DNA of 60,812 nucleotides from Gemmatimonadota bacterium (GTDB lineage: Bacteria; Gemmatimonadota; Gemmatimonadetes; Palauibacterales; Palauibacteraceae), in contig JAMJQL010000088.1 in NCBI GenBank assembly GCA_023554245.1, positions 1 through 60,812 of the forward strand, in the 5' to 3' direction. The notes under the pieces are model-generated. The model saw nothing but the letters and a program-made list of their open reading frames with translations. It was not told the DNA's origin and made no database searches. Position numbers and translations under genes: made by a program. Positions 35,121-44,609 of this stretch are shown here, piece after piece (the stretch's first letter is position 1; each line of letters opens with the position of its first letter).

Positions 35121-35974
35121 CAGCGGCCGGCCTCGTGCACGGCCCAGGCGAGATCCAGTGCACGGCGCACGGGCAGCACGTCATGTACGCGGAACAATCT
35201 GGCTCCCGCGAACAGGCCCGCCACGCAGGCCGCGATCGTTCCCTCCAGGCGCTCGTCGACGCGCAGATCGAGCAGCTTGCCGATAAAGGACTTCCGGGAT
35301 GGACCGAGCAGGACGGGATACCGACCCGAACAGAACCGTCCGCCGTGCGCGATGATCTCCAGACTTCCCTCCACCGACTTTCCGAATCCGATCCCCGGAT
35401 CGACGACGATCTGATCAGAACTCACTCCGCGCTCGATCGCCAGCGCGGCGCTCCGCTCGAGAGCGCGGGAGATCTCGCCGGTGAGGTCCTCGTAAGTCGT
35501 GTCCTGCTGCATCGTCCGCGGGTTCCCACGCATGTGCATGAGTACGAGGCCTGCCCCGGTCCGGCTACAGATGTCCGCGATGGCCGGATCGAACCGCAGG
35601 CCGGAGATGTCGTTTACCGCCACTGCTCCAGCGTCCAGGGCCCGGGACGCGACCTCGCTCTTCGTCGTGTCTACCGAGACGGGGAGCCCGGCGGCGGACA
35701 GCGTGCTGACGGCAGCTCCGATCCGATTCCATTCCTCGTCCACATCGACCGTGCGCGCACCGGGCCGGGAGGACTCGCCGCCTACGTCCAGGAGGTCGGC
35801 GCCCTCGTGGCGCATGCGAAGCCCTTCCTCCAGTACTTCCTCGACTCCCTGGTATCTCCCGCCGTCGGAGAAGGAGTCAGGGGTCAGATTCAGTATGCCC
35901 AGCACGACGGGACGCTCGAGACCAATGCTTCCGCCCCGAACGGCCCACGGAATCGTTCCGGTGCCAGACGCCAC
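35120..35974 (-). CDS. folP: Dihydropteroate synthase FolP
   Basis: Condenses dihydropterin pyrophosphate with p-aminobenzoate. 284 residues from a GTG at 35974, 13 bases after the ftsH stop; longer frames run into ftsH. TIM-barrel motifs GILNLTPDSFSDGG, DVGGESSRPGART, VSVDTTKSEVAS, AVNDISGLRFD, MHMRGNPRTMQ, VDPGIGFGKS and GPSRKSFIG. The ribosome site is weak (GAGG close to the GTG), so the start is less sure than the identity. Confidence 0.94.
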   Translation of the reverse strand: MASGTGTIPWAVRGGSIGLERPVVLGILNLTPDSFSDGGRYQGVEEVLEEGLRMRHEGADLLDVGGESSRPGARTVDVDEEWNRIGAAVSTLSAAGLPVSVDTTKSEVASRALDAGAVAVNDISGLRFDPAIADICSRTGAGLVLMHMRGNPRTMQQDTTYEDLTGEISRALERSAALAIERGVSSDQIVVDPGIGFGKSVEGSLEIIAHGGRFCSGRYPVLLGPSRKSFIGKLLDLRVDERLEGTIAACVAGLFAGARLFRVHDVLPVRRALDLAWAVHEAGR

Positions 35975-35987
35975 GCCTCGGGCCGGT

Positions 35988-37979
35988 TCAGGCGAGGGCC
36001 GGGGTTGGCTCGCCGCCCGTTCCCTCGAGCGGTCGATCGTCCGCTGCGGACGACTCCTCTGCGGGTCCCGGGCCGAGGGCCGGAGCGGGTGGCGGACCAT
36101 CGGCCGGGGGCAGCGGCGGCAGCGGTTCGCCCGCCTCGAGCAGCCGGATGTCGTCCGCGTCCAGAGTCTCGCGTTCCAGCAGCGCGTTGGCGATGTCATC
36201 GAGCAGCGATCGGTTTTCCGTCAGCACACGCTCGGCCGAGGCGTACGCACCATCCAGGATCCGCTTTACTTCCGAGTCCACGAGCTGCGCGGTCTGGTCG
36301 CTGACGTCCCTCCGCTGACTCAGCTCGCGACCCAGAAATATCTCGTGCTCCTGGTCGCCGACCGCCATCGGGCCGATCGCATCGGACATCCCGAACTGCG
36401 TAACCATGCGCCGCGCCAGGGCAGTCGCCCTCTCGATGTCGTTCCCCGCTCCAGTCGTGATCTTGCTGCGACCGAAAATGGTCTCTTCGGCTACCCGTCC
36501 TCCGAAGAGCATCGTCAACTGTCCCTCCAGCCATTCCTTCGTGTAGTTGTGGCGATCTTCCTCCGGCAGTGAAGCCGTGATGCCGAGTGCCCGCCCACGA
36601 GGGACGATCGTCACCTTGTGCAGGGGGTCCAGACCGGGGACCCGCAGAGCGACCACCGCGTGGCCCGCCTCGTGAAACGCCGTGACGCGGCGCTCGTCCT
36701 CCGACAGGACCATGCTCTTCCGCTCGGCCCCGAGCATGACCTTGTCCTTGGCCGCTTCGAAGTCGTCCATGTACACCCGGTCTTTGTCGTACCGGGCGGC
36801 CAGAAGCGCGGCCTCGTTGACGATGTTCGCCAGGTCGGCGCCCGACAGTCCGGGAGTTCCCTTGGCGAGGATCTTGAGATTCACGTCGTCACCCAGGGGA
36901 ATGTCCTTGACGTGAACCTTCAGAATTCCCTCTCGACCCTTCACATCCGGATTGTCGACCACGATCTGGCGGTCGAAGCGCCCCGGGCGCAGCAGCGCCG
37001 GGTCCAGCACGTCGGGGCGATTGGTCGCGGCGAGGAGGATCACCCCCTCGTTCGACTCGAAACCGTCCATCTCGACGAGCAGCTGATTCAGCGTCTGCTC
37101 GCGCTCATCGTGTCCGCCGCCGAGCCCGGCTCCACGATGACGGCCAACGGCGTCGATCTCGTCGATGAATATGATGCACGGCGCGTGCGCCTTGCCCTGC
37201 TCGAACAGATCGCGTACCCGGCTCGCACCGACGCCCACGAACATCTCCACGAAGTCCGATCCGGACATCGAGAAGAAGGGGCGACCCGCCTCTCCGGCTA
37301 CCGCCCGCGCGAGGAGAGTCTTGCCCGTGCCAGGGGGACCCACGAGCAGCGCACCCTTCGGCAGTCGGCCGCCGAGCCGGCGGAATTTCGCCGGGTCCTT
37401 GAGGAACTCGATGATCTCCTTCAAGTCCTCCTTCGCCTCGTCGGCACCGGCGACGTCCGCGAAAGTGACCTTCGGCGTGTCACCGCTGAGCAACTTGGCC
37501 TTCGATTTCCCGAAGCTGAACGCACGGGAGCCACCGGTCTGCATCTGGCGGAAGAAGAAGAACCAGAGACCGATGATCAGAATCCAGGGAAGTACCGATA
37601 CGAGATAGTTGACCCAGTTGGCGGCCGCCTCTTTGGCCTCGACCTCCACCCCCCGCTCCTCCAGCTGATCGAGCAGCTCCTGGCTGGCCTCGGTCGGGAG
37701 CAGCGTGTTGAAGTGATCGATCTCGATCCCGTTCTCCTGCAGAGCGCGTCGGAGCTCGCCCTCGACGCGCACGCCCTCGGTGATCGTGACCTTCATCACG
37801 TTGTCGGCATCGAGCTGCGCCCTGAATTCGCTGTACGTCAGTTCCTTCTCCACCTGCCGGGATGTGTCCATCACCTGGAATATCGCCAGCGGGATCAGAA
37901 CGATCAGGGCCCAGAACGAAGCCGTGCGTAGAAAGCGGGCGGGGCCGCCCGCGTTGTTCTTTTCTTCAGATTGCTTCAT
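35988..37979 (-). CDS. ftsH: ATP-dependent zinc metalloprotease FtsH
   Basis: Membrane AAA+ protease for misfolded and regulatory proteins. 663 residues. Two membrane segments (about 20-36 and 125-143) frame a periplasmic domain; Walker A GPPGTGKT (214-221), Walker [12 protein letters not shown], the pore motif [12 protein letters not shown], second region of homology [20 protein letters not shown], and the zinc site HEAGH (436-440). The tail is Pro/Glu-rich. GGAG lies 5 bases before the ATG; 26 bases after hpt. Confidence 0.97.
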   Translation of the reverse strand: MKQSEEKNNAGGPARFLRTASFWALIVLIPLAIFQVMDTSRQVEKELTYSEFRAQLDADNVMKVTITEGVRVEGELRRALQENGIEIDHFNTLLPTEASQELLDQLEERGVEVEAKEAAANWVNYLVSVLPWILIIGLWFFFFRQMQTGGSRAFSFGKSKAKLLSGDTPKVTFADVAGADEAKEDLKEIIEFLKDPAKFRRLGGRLPKGALLVGPPGTGKTLLARAVAGEAGRPFFSMSGSDFVEMFVGVGASRVRDLFEQGKAHAPCIIFIDEIDAVGRHRGAGLGGGHDEREQTLNQLLVEMDGFESNEGVILLAATNRPDVLDPALLRPGRFDRQIVVDNPDVKGREGILKVHVKDIPLGDDVNLKILAKGTPGLSGADLANIVNEAALLAARYDKDRVYMDDFEAAKDKVMLGAERKSMVLSEDERRVTAFHEAGHAVVALRVPGLDPLHKVTIVPRGRALGITASLPEEDRHNYTKEWLEGQLTMLFGGRVAEETIFGRSKITTGAGNDIERATALARRMVTQFGMSDAIGPMAVGDQEHEIFLGRELSQRRDVSDQTAQLVDSEVKRILDGAYASAERVLTENRSLLDDIANALLERETLDADDIRLLEAGEPLPPLPPADGPPPAPALGPGPAEESSAADDRPLEGTGGEPTPALA

Positions 37980-38005
37980 TACGTCTCCGGTTCAGACCTG
38001 CCCCG

Positions 38006-38593
38006 TCAGCCCTCGATGCTGGCGACGAACGGCAGGTGCCTGTAATCCTCGGCGTGATCGAGCCCATAACCGACCAGGAATTCGGACGGCGCATCGAATC
38101 CCACCCAACGCGGCTCGATCGACAGGTCGGTCGCCAGGTGCTTGTGCAGCAGGGCGCACAACTCCAGCGATGCGGGCCGTCGCGCCCCCAGCGCGATCGA
38201 GAGTCTCTCGATCGTCGTCCCGCTGTCAATGATGTCTTCTACCAGCAGGATGTGTCGCCCTTCGATCGGCGCCGCCGGGTCGTAGAGCAGCTTCACGTCC
38301 CCCGACGACCGGCATTCCGTTCCATAGCTCGATGCGACGAGAAAGTCCACGTGAATCGCTCGCTCGATCCAGCGCACGAGATCGGCCACGAAAATGAACG
38401 AGCCCTTCAGCAGACCGAGTACGAGCAGATCATCTCCAGGCCCGTAGTGCGCCGTGATCTCGGCGGCCAGTTCCCGAACTCTCTCCTGAATCCGCTCGGC
38501 GGAATACACCACCGACCGCACCCGCGTGCCACTCTCGCCGGCGAGCCACGATCCCCTGCGGTCAGGTCGGGCGATCTCACTTGGATCAGACAT
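38006..38593 (-). CDS. hpt: Hypoxanthine phosphoribosyltransferase
   Basis: Salvages hypoxanthine and guanine with PRPP. 195 residues. LGLLKGSFIFVADLVRWI carries the KGS loop, ASSYGTECRSSGDVKL the flexible loop, LLVEDIIDSGTTIERL the PRPP-binding signature, and VGFDAPSEFLVGYGLDHAEDYRHLPFV the C-terminal base site (two motifs in a row). An extra 26-residue N-terminus precedes the fold. The tilS-hpt-ftsH order is the same as in Bacillus. Overlaps the tilS end by 8 bases. Confidence 0.93.
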   Translation of the reverse strand: MSDPSEIARPDRRGSWLAGESGTRVRSVVYSAERIQERVRELAAEITAHYGPGDDLLVLGLLKGSFIFVADLVRWIERAIHVDFLVASSYGTECRSSGDVKLLYDPAAPIEGRHILLVEDIIDSGTTIERLSIALGARRPASLELCALLHKHLATDLSIEPRWVGFDAPSEFLVGYGLDHAEDYRHLPFVASIEG

Positions 38594-40022
38594 CGGCGAT
38601 CTCGAGTACGAGGTCAGCGCCGGTCGATTCCGGTCGCGCCCAGCTGGCGGTCACGAGGCCGGGCACCCAGACGACTCGACCGCTGCAATCGACCAGGACC
38701 GGAATCCTGGAGCGCTCTCCCAGCGGGACGGAACGCTCGCCAAACAGCTTCTTCAGTTTGCGCGTACCCGCAGGCGTCGTGACACGGTCACCCGGTCGCC
38801 AGCCGCGCAGCAAGAGTGGATAATGCTCCCGCCCAACGGCAAGAGCAACGCGCTCTCCGCGGGCCGTTCCGCCCAAGCTGGTCGAATCCGGGGCTGCCGG
38901 GCCCGACTGCCAACGTACCCGGAACGAACGGTCGGCGATCGAAACCTGCTCCTGCCCGCCACCAGGGCCCAGCTGCAGCTCGGCATCGACGAACGGAACT
39001 CGATCCGGGGCGAGGGTAGCTCCCGCAGCCAGGGTCAATGCATCGAACGAGCGCGAGACCCGCAGTCCGCGCGTCGGCTCCACATACCCTCCGCTGCGGC
39101 CACGCCTGATAAACTCGACCGCCGAGCGGGTTCCGCCGCCCGGAAGGATGATGCCCCGCCGGCGCGCCCATAGTCGAAGCGCTTCTGCTTGCTCAAGCCT
39201 CGACGCCGAACGAAAAGTCTCGAGGCTGAAGACCTGACTCAACGCGGCCGGCCGTTTCTCGGCCGCATTCGAATGATCGGTCCGGGGCTCCGGCACCAGC
39301 GACCGATCGAGCAACGTGGATCCCGCAAGAGTCATCAGCCGGTCCGCTCTCGACGCCGCGTCCGCGACCTCGAGCAGCAGAGGAACGGGGTCCCGACCGA
39401 GCGCTTCACCGAGAGACGGCAGGAGGCTCTCTCTCACCCGGACTCGGGCCCAGCGCGGATCGAAGTTGGCCGGATCGATCTCGTACTCGATCCCCTCCCG
39501 ATCGAGCCAGTTCGTGATCGACGCTCGCCGGAGCCCGAGCAGCGGGCGAACGATCGCGCCGCGCCGCTTCGGAATACCGGCGAGGCCGCGGGGACCGGTC
39601 CCCCGCAGAATGCGCATGAGTACCGTTTCTGCCTGGTCGTCCGCCTGATGGGCGGTGGCAATTCTAGAAATCCGCTCCTCACGGGCGATTCTGGCCAGGA
39701 ACCGATAGCGCGCTTCGCGGAGCTCCGCGTGTCTGGCCGCCAGCGGACGGTCAGGCAGACCGGTGTGAAAGGGGATTCCGAGCCGGGCGCAGACCCGGCC
39801 GCAGCGTTCGGCAACCTTCGCAGAGCCGGGTCGAACCCCGTGATCGAAGTGGGCGGCACTGACTTGCAGGCCGGTCGCCCAGCCGAGGCGGGCCAGAATG
39901 TAGAGGAGGGCGGTGGAATCGGGCCCACCCGAATAGGCCACCAGCACGCGACCGCCGGGTTCCAGCATTTCCGCGATGGCCGGCGGAGAATCCGTCGAGA
40001 GATCCAGGTCAGTCGTGGTCAC
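38586..40022 (-). CDS. tilS: tRNA(Ile)-lysidine synthase TilS
   Basis: Modifies C34 of the CAU-anticodon tRNA-Ile to lysidine so that it reads AUA. 478 residues from a GTG at 40022. ATP PP-loop SGGPDS (31-36), ATAHQADDQAETVLMRILRG (split motif HQxDDQAET), LRGTGPRGLAGI and RPLLGLRRASI; substrate-binding and C-terminal domains follow. Overlaps the upstream small gene by 14 bases. A later ATG at 39968 is possible but would trim residues before the PP-loop. Confidence 0.94.
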   Translation of the reverse strand: MTTTDLDLSTDSPPAIAEMLEPGGRVLVAYSGGPDSTALLYILARLGWATGLQVSAAHFDHGVRPGSAKVAERCGRVCARLGIPFHTGLPDRPLAARHAELREARYRFLARIAREERISRIATAHQADDQAETVLMRILRGTGPRGLAGIPKRRGAIVRPLLGLRRASITNWLDREGIEYEIDPANFDPRWARVRVRESLLPSLGEALGRDPVPLLLEVADAASRADRLMTLAGSTLLDRSLVPEPRTDHSNAAEKRPAALSQVFSLETFRSASRLEQAEALRLWARRRGIILPGGGTRSAVEFIRRGRSGGYVEPTRGLRVSRSFDALTLAAGATLAPDRVPFVDAELQLGPGGGQEQVSIADRSFRVRWQSGPAAPDSTSLGGTARGERVALAVGREHYPLLLRGWRPGDRVTTPAGTRKLKKLFGERSVPLGERSRIPVLVDCSGRVVWVPGLVTASWARPESTGADLVLEIADV

Positions 40023-40287
40023 GCCTCATGCGACCGCGACGCCCGCCAGGGATCTCGCCCCTCCACCTGATCGGCCCCCTGTGAAACTGCAGCGAATCGG
40101 GGACTGGAACACCGACTTGCGGCTCGGCCCCACCGGTCGTGGACGAGCCGGACGCGACCGCGGCGGGCGGGACATCGTCGCCGGCTGCGGATCGCTTCTC
40201 TTCCGCCGTCCAGGCACGGTTTCGACCCGCCACGTAGATGCGCAGAGCCTTCTTCAGGTCTCGCTGGTCCGGGAGAGGTACGTTCAC
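40009..40287 (-). CDS. Small basic protein of unknown function between frr and tilS
   Basis: 92 residues from a GTG at 40287, which has an excellent GGAGG site 6 bases upstream, inside the end of frr. The sequence begins VNVPLPDQRDLKKALRIYVAGRN, is low complexity in the middle (Ala/Ser/Gly) and ends in a strongly basic stretch (RGEIPGGRRGRMRRDHD). No signal peptide, membrane segment or known fold seen. It starts 1 base after the frr stop and ends inside tilS. The basic tail could bind RNA, which would suit its neighbours, but that is inference. Confidence 0.62.
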   Translation of the reverse strand: MNVPLPDQRDLKKALRIYVAGRNRAWTAEEKRSAAGDDVPPAAVASGSSTTGGAEPQVGVPVPDSLQFHRGPIRWRGEIPGGRRGRMRRDHD

Positions 40288-40288
40288 C

Positions 40289-40846
40289 TCAGACCTCCAT
40301 GATCTCAGCTTCACGGTGGGTGAGGAGCTCGTCGATCCTCGCAATGTGCTCATCGGTGAGCTTCTGGAGGGCATCCAGCTCTCGCCTGCCCTCGTCCTCT
40401 CCGAGCTCGCCCTCCTTGACCTGCCGCTCGATCTCGGACTTGGCCTTGTGCCGCTGGTGACGCACTGCGACGCGGCCCTCCTCCGCATACTTGTGCAGCA
40501 CCTTGACCATCTCCCTGCGGCGCTCCTCGGTAAGCGGCGGAATGCTGACCCGAACCAGGTTTCCGTCGACCGATGGGTTCAGTCCGAGGTCGGCCGACTG
40601 GATCGCCTTCGCGACCGCCCCGACGAGATTCGCATCCCAAGGCTGCACGACCAGCATGTGCGGGTCGGGCGCGGTGATCGTCGCGGTCTGGTTGAGCGGC
40701 ATACGAGACTCGTATGCCTCGACCTGAACCGCGTCGAGAAGGGCCGGGGAGGCCTTTCCCGTTCGAACACCTGCGAACTCGCGCTGAATCGCCTCGATGT
40801 TTCTGTCCATCTGATTCGAGGCTTCCTTGAGGGCTGGAACTTGCAT
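40289..40846 (-). CDS. frr: Ribosome recycling factor
   Basis: Splits post-termination ribosomes with EF-G. 185 residues, the family length. Signatures MDRNIEAIQREFAGVRTGKASPALLD, NQTATITAPDPHMLVVQPWD, SDLGLNPSVDGNLVRVSIPPLTEERR and VRHQRHKAKSEIERQ. Follows pyrH by 12 bases, the usual tsf-pyrH-frr order. Confidence 0.97.
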   Translation of the reverse strand: MQVPALKEASNQMDRNIEAIQREFAGVRTGKASPALLDAVQVEAYESRMPLNQTATITAPDPHMLVVQPWDANLVGAVAKAIQSADLGLNPSVDGNLVRVSIPPLTEERRREMVKVLHKYAEEGRVAVRHQRHKAKSEIERQVKEGELGEDEGRRELDALQKLTDEHIARIDELLTHREAEIMEV

Positions 40847-40858
40847 GAAGAGAACCTC

Positions 40859-41572
40859 TCAGGTTACGAGGGTCCCGATTCTCTCTCCGCGCAGCGCCGA
40901 GAGAATCGCGCCGGGGTTACGCACATTCAGAACGATTACGGGCAGATCGTTTTCGCGGCAAAGGGACATGGCCGCGGCATCCATGACCTGCAACTCGTTG
41001 TTGATCACTTCCCGGTACGTGAGGTCGGGGAGGAACTCGGCGTCGGGGTTGATCATCGGATCGTCGGAATAGACCCCGTCCACCTTGGTCGCCTTGAGGA
41101 TCACGTCGGCATCCATCTCGATCGCCCGCAACACGGCCGCCGTGTCGGTCGAGAAGTAGGGATTGCCCGTGCCACCGGCGAAGATCACCACCCGCCCTTT
41201 TTCGAGGTGCCGAAGGGCTCGACGGCGGATGTAGGGCTCCGCGAGCTCTTCCATACGAATGGCCGTCATCACCCGGGTCTCGACCTCAGCACGCTCGAGA
41301 GCATCCTGCAGAGCGAGGGCGTTTATGACCGTAGCCAGCATCCCCATGTAGTCCGCCGAGACCCGGTCCATTCCCTGCTCACTGGCCACGGCGCCGCGGA
41401 CGATGTTGCCGCCTCCGACCACGAGTCCGAGGCTGACTCCGGCCTCCTGGACCTGGCTGATCTCGCGAGTCAGCTTATCCACGACCCGGGGCTCGATGCC
41501 GAACCCCTTTTCTCCGGCGAGGGATTCGCCGGAGATTTTAACGAGCGCTCTCGGATACAGGAGTTCGGACAC
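40859..41572 (-). CDS. pyrH: Uridylate kinase PyrH
   Basis: Phosphorylates UMP to UDP. 237 residues from a GTG at 41572 with GGGAG 5 bases upstream. Amino acid kinase fold: [73 protein letters not shown] and [12 protein letters not shown]. Lies 13 bases after tsf. Confidence 0.97.
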   Translation of the reverse strand: MSELLYPRALVKISGESLAGEKGFGIEPRVVDKLTREISQVQEAGVSLGLVVGGGNIVRGAVASEQGMDRVSADYMGMLATVINALALQDALERAEVETRVMTAIRMEELAEPYIRRRALRHLEKGRVVIFAGGTGNPYFSTDTAAVLRAIEMDADVILKATKVDGVYSDDPMINPDAEFLPDLTYREVINNELQVMDAAAMSLCRENDLPVIVLNVRNPGAILSALRGERIGTLVT

Positions 41573-41585
41573 CTGGGCTCCCGGG

Positions 41586-42437
41586 TTATTCCCCGATTTC
41601 GAACCTGATGAAACGGCGCACCGTGAGTCCGTCGGCGTGCGCCTCGAGCAGGTCGGCGATCGTCCGATCCGGATCCTTGACGAACGCCTGCATGACCAGG
41701 GAGTTCTGTTCGAAGTACTTCCGCATTCGGCCGTCCACGATCTTCTCCACGATCGGCTCCGGTTTCCCTTCGGCCTTGGTCTGCTCTGTCAGAACGGCGC
41801 GTTCCCGCTCCCGGACCTCCGCGGGGATATCCTCGGGACGCACACCGGCGGGTCGCGCGGCGGCGACGTGCATCGCCACTTCTCGGGCGAGCTCTTCCAC
41901 CCCGGCTCCAGTCGCACCCTCCAGTTCGACGACCACTCCGATCTTGTCCCCGAAATGCAGATAGGTGGCCGTAGCACCCGAATCGCCCGTCTCCGTCCGG
42001 ACCGCACGATGAACCTGGATGTTCTCTCCGATCTTCGATCGCAGATCGACGATCTCGGCGGCGAACGACTCGAACTCCGGCCGCCCAAGCAACGCTTCGC
42101 CGGTCAAAGTCTCACCGTCCGGGAGATCGGCTTCAATCACCGCCTCGGCGAGTCGGTCAGCGAAGTCCTGAAACTCTTCGTTTCGCGCGACGAAGTCTGT
42201 CTCGCTGGACACGGCGACCATGCCTGTCACGCCGTCCCTGTTCACGATCCGCACGAGCCCCTCGGAGGTCTCCCGCTCGGCGCGCTTGGCCGCCTTCGCA
42301 GCTCCCCACTGGCGCAACAGATCGATCGCCTGCTCTTCGTCGCCTCCCGCTTCGAGCAGAGCCTTCTTGCAGTCCATCATTCCCGCGCCCGTTCGGTCAC
42401 GCAAGGACTTGACCGCCTTTGCCGTGATCTCAGCCAT
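41586..42437 (-). CDS. tsf: Elongation factor Ts
   Basis: Guanine nucleotide exchange factor for EF-Tu. 283 residues. N-terminal [21 protein letters not shown]-type motif (here [19 protein letters not shown]), then the core with [18 protein letters not shown], the dimerisation subdomain, and a C-terminal module. Separated from rpsB by a terminator and a structured leader, so its expression can differ from rpsB. Confidence 0.96.
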   Translation of the reverse strand: MAEITAKAVKSLRDRTGAGMMDCKKALLEAGGDEEQAIDLLRQWGAAKAAKRAERETSEGLVRIVNRDGVTGMVAVSSETDFVARNEEFQDFADRLAEAVIEADLPDGETLTGEALLGRPEFESFAAEIVDLRSKIGENIQVHRAVRTETGDSGATATYLHFGDKIGVVVELEGATGAGVEELAREVAMHVAAARPAGVRPEDIPAEVRERERAVLTEQTKAEGKPEPIVEKIVDGRMRKYFEQNSLVMQAFVKDPDRTIADLLEAHADGLTVRRFIRFEIGE

Positions 42438-42453
42438 CTATCCGCCTCTCTTT

Positions 42454-42510
42454 CCTGCCGAAGCCCGGGATCGGGCTCCGACCTGTTCTCTGTCTCACAC
42501 CGTCGGCAGG
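42454..42510 (-). promoter_or_regulatory. Structured 5' leader of tsf
   Basis: An outer 8-bp inverted repeat (42454-42461, CCTGCCGA, with 42503-42510, TCGGCAGG) encloses an inner 6-bp hairpin (AGCCCG at 42462-42467 with CGGGCT at 42472-42477). It lies between the rpsB-tsf terminator and the tsf start, whose ribosome site follows the stem. No convincing promoter was seen, so the RNA may arise by readthrough. Confidence 0.45.
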
Positions 42511-42513
42511 CTC

Positions 42514-42542
42514 AAAAAAAGGGGGCCACGTCGGTGGCCCCC
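42514..42542 (-). terminator. Terminator or attenuator between rpsB and tsf
   Basis: On the minus strand a 9-bp GC-rich stem (42534-42542 with 42521-42529), 4-base loop, followed immediately by seven T residues (plus-strand A run 42514-42520). Only 11 bases after the rpsB stop. Confidence 0.92.
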
Positions 42543-42553
42543 TCGTCTTTCGC

Positions 42554-43612
42554 TCAGGGAGAGCCGCCGTCCTCCCGCGCCTCTTCCGGCTCGGCGCTTT
42601 CCGCGTCTCCGGGGTCCGCCTCCTCAGCCGGCGCTTCATCCGCCTTGGCAACCGGCTTCTCTACCGGCTTCGAGTCGGCGGGTTCAACCGCATCGTCGGC
42701 CTTCGACCCTGCCGGCTCTGCTTCGGCGGCCGTTGCAGCCGACTCGGCCGCACCCGCCGCGGCACCCGGCTCGGGATCCGTCGGATGCAGACGCCGCTTG
42801 ATCAGCTCGGGCTTCGGGCGTCGCTTCGGACGCTTCTTCTTCCGAACCGTTGAGTCCGCTTCCGCCTCTCCCGTCTCGGTAGAGTAGGTGAAAACTTCCG
42901 CCTCGTCCTTGCCGGCGGCGCCCTTCGGCGACTCCCTGCGGGCCGATTCGATCTCGCTTCCCAGAACACCTGATATCAGAGAGACAGAACGGATCGCGTC
43001 GTCGTTGCCCGCGATCGCGATCGTGAGCTGGTCCGGATCGGCATTCGTATCGGCGATCGCGACGACCGGAATTCCCAGTCGGTTCGCCTCTCGAACCGCG
43101 ATCTCTTCCTTCTTGGCATCCACCACGAACACGAGACCCGGCAGTCGGGTCATGTCCTTGATCCCCGACAGGTATCGATCGAGTTTCTCACGCTCCCGCT
43201 CCAGGAGCAGCTGTTCTTTCTTCGTGTAGAACTCGAACGATCCGTCCTCGGCACCGCGCTCGAGCTCCTTAAGCCGCCGGATGTTCTTCTTGATGGTCTG
43301 AAAGTTCGTGAGCATTCCGCCGAGCCAACGCTCCGTCACGTAGAACGCACCGGCTTTTTCAGCCTCAGCGCGAACGATCGGAGCCAGCTGCGGCTTGGTG
43401 CAGACGAACAGAACGTTCTGCCCGTTCCGGACCGTCTCATGAACGAGGTCGCGGGCCTTGTTGAGCTCCCTGAGCGTCTTCTGAAGATCGATCAGGTAGA
43501 TCCCGCCTCGCTCCGCGAAGATGTACTTCCGCATCTTCGGGTTCCAACGGTGCGTCTGGTGCCCGAAGTGGACGCCAGCCTGCAGGAGGTCCTTCAACCC
43601 GACTTCAGTCAT
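42554..43612 (-). CDS. rpsB: 30S ribosomal protein S2 with long acidic C-terminal tail
   Basis: 352 residues from the ATG at 43612, the conserved family start (MTEVGLKDLLQAGVHFGHQT); an ATG at 43654 overlapping the rpsI stop as TGATG is the alternative. Core motifs RWNPKMRKYIFAERGGIYL, FVCTKPQLAPIV, ERWLGGMLTNFQT and VVAIADTNADPD. After about residue 225 a basic patch (KKKRPKRRPKPELIKRR) is followed by roughly 80 residues rich in Ala, Glu, Pro and Asp. Standard S2 is about 240-260 residues. Confidence 0.95.
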   Translation of the reverse strand: MTEVGLKDLLQAGVHFGHQTHRWNPKMRKYIFAERGGIYLIDLQKTLRELNKARDLVHETVRNGQNVLFVCTKPQLAPIVRAEAEKAGAFYVTERWLGGMLTNFQTIKKNIRRLKELERGAEDGSFEFYTKKEQLLLEREREKLDRYLSGIKDMTRLPGLVFVVDAKKEEIAVREANRLGIPVVAIADTNADPDQLTIAIAGNDDAIRSVSLISGVLGSEIESARRESPKGAAGKDEAEVFTYSTETGEAEADSTVRKKKRPKRRPKPELIKRRLHPTDPEPGAAAGAAESAATAAEAEPAGSKADDAVEPADSKPVEKPVAKADEAPAEEADPGDAESAEPEEAREDGGSP

Positions 43613-43653
43613 GGCGCTACGCGTTCCCTGCTCGGTTTCGGTCTGCATCGGCA

Positions 43654-44049
43654 TCAACGCTTGGAGAACTGGAAGCGCTTGCGCGCCTTTGGACGTCCGG
43701 GCTTCTTGCGCTCGACGACGCGCGGGTCCCGGGTGAGCAGGTCGTGTGCCCGCAGCGTCGATCGAGCCTCCTCGTCGGCGCTTACGATCGCACGCGCAAT
43801 CGCCAGCTGGATCGCCTCGGCCTGCCCCGTAGGACCGCCACCGCGAACGCGAACGTGCACGCCGTAGCTTCCGACCGACTCCATGACCGCGAGAGGCTTC
43901 TCGGCCGCGTCGCGATGCCGGAGGAGCGGGAAGTACTCTTCCAGGCTTCGTCCGTTGATCGTCCACCCACCCTGACCGGGGCGAAGCCAAACCCGGGCAA
44001 CGGCAGCCTTCCGCCGGCCCACCGCCTGGTACATCGTCTGATCCGCCAA
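43654..44049 (-). CDS. rpsI: 30S ribosomal protein S9
   Basis: 131 residues. The start is a TTG at 44049 with GGAGG 4 bases upstream, giving MADQTMYQAVGRRKAAVARV as in the family; an ATG five codons later is possible. Conserved VRGGGPTGQAEAIQLAIARA, the DLLTRDPRVVERKKPGRPKARK region, and the C-terminal FSKR that reaches the decoding site. 17 bases after rplM. Confidence 0.97.
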   Translation of the reverse strand: MADQTMYQAVGRRKAAVARVWLRPGQGGWTINGRSLEEYFPLLRHRDAAEKPLAVMESVGSYGVHVRVRGGGPTGQAEAIQLAIARAIVSADEEARSTLRAHDLLTRDPRVVERKKPGRPKARKRFQFSKR

Positions 44050-44066
44050 GCTTCCTCCGTTACTCC

Positions 44067-44495
44067 TCAGATCTCGAGATCCCGCGGCATCTGTGCCGCG
44101 TGCGGATGCTCGGGACCCGGATAGACCTTCAGCTTACTCGCCATCTTTCGACCGAGCGTGTTCTTCGGGAGCATGCCCTTCACTGCGAGCTCGATTACGC
44201 GCTCGGGGTGGCGGTCGATCATACGCCGGAACGGAATCATTCGCTCTCCGCCCATGAATCCGCTGTGGCGGAAATACTCCTTCTGATCGGCCTTTCGACC
44301 GGTCAGTCGCACATCCTTCGCGTTCACCACGATGACGAAATCGCCGACATCGAGGTGAGTGCTGTACGTGGGCTTGTGCTTGCCCTTCAGGACGCTGGCA
44401 ACGCGAGTCGCGAGCCGACCGAGTACCTGGTCGCGCGCGTCCACCACGAACCACTCCCTCTGGATCTCGCCCGCTTTCACTGAATACGTCTTCAT
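44067..44495 (-). CDS. rplM: 50S ribosomal protein L13
   Basis: 142 residues from the ATG at 44495. Conserved [60 protein letters not shown] (two motifs), and [21 protein letters not shown]. First gene of the rplM-rpsI-rpsB unit. Its ATG overlaps the stop codon of a short leader reading frame. Confidence 0.97.
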   Translation of the reverse strand: MKTYSVKAGEIQREWFVVDARDQVLGRLATRVASVLKGKHKPTYSTHLDVGDFVIVVNAKDVRLTGRKADQKEYFRHSGFMGGERMIPFRRMIDRHPERVIELAVKGMLPKNTLGRKMASKLKVYPGPEHPHAAQMPRDLEI

Positions 44496-44587
44496 CGCCG
44501 CGCCGTCCGATTCACACGCGCCCCGAATCTCTTCTGGCGTCGTGGGGAGAAAAAGCGGGCCGCCCCGTCTGTCGCGAGGGCGGCCAT
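44492..44587 (-). CDS. Possible 31-residue leader peptide upstream of rplM
   Basis: ATG at 44587 with GGTGGA 6 bases upstream, only about 16 bases after the predicted transcription start. The frame encodes a basic peptide (begins [13 protein letters not shown], ends VNRTARR) and its TGA overlaps the rplM ATG as ATGA. It spans the leader hairpin, so its translation would melt that stem. No homology is claimed; the coupling geometry is the evidence. Confidence 0.4.
   Translation of the reverse strand: MAALATDGAARFFSPRRQKRFGARVNRTARR
44550..44585 (-). promoter_or_regulatory. Leader hairpin with T5 tract upstream of rplM (possible attenuator)
   Basis: An 8-bp stem (GGCCGCCC, 44578-44585, with GGGCGGCC, 44558-44565) around a 12-base loop is followed on the minus strand by CGC and five T residues (44550-44554). 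It lies inside the rplM leader, downstream of the promoter, so it resembles an attenuator rather than a terminator for the sigma factor gene. Confidence 0.55.
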
Positions 44588-44609
44588 GACAATCCACCAG
44601 CAGCCGCGA

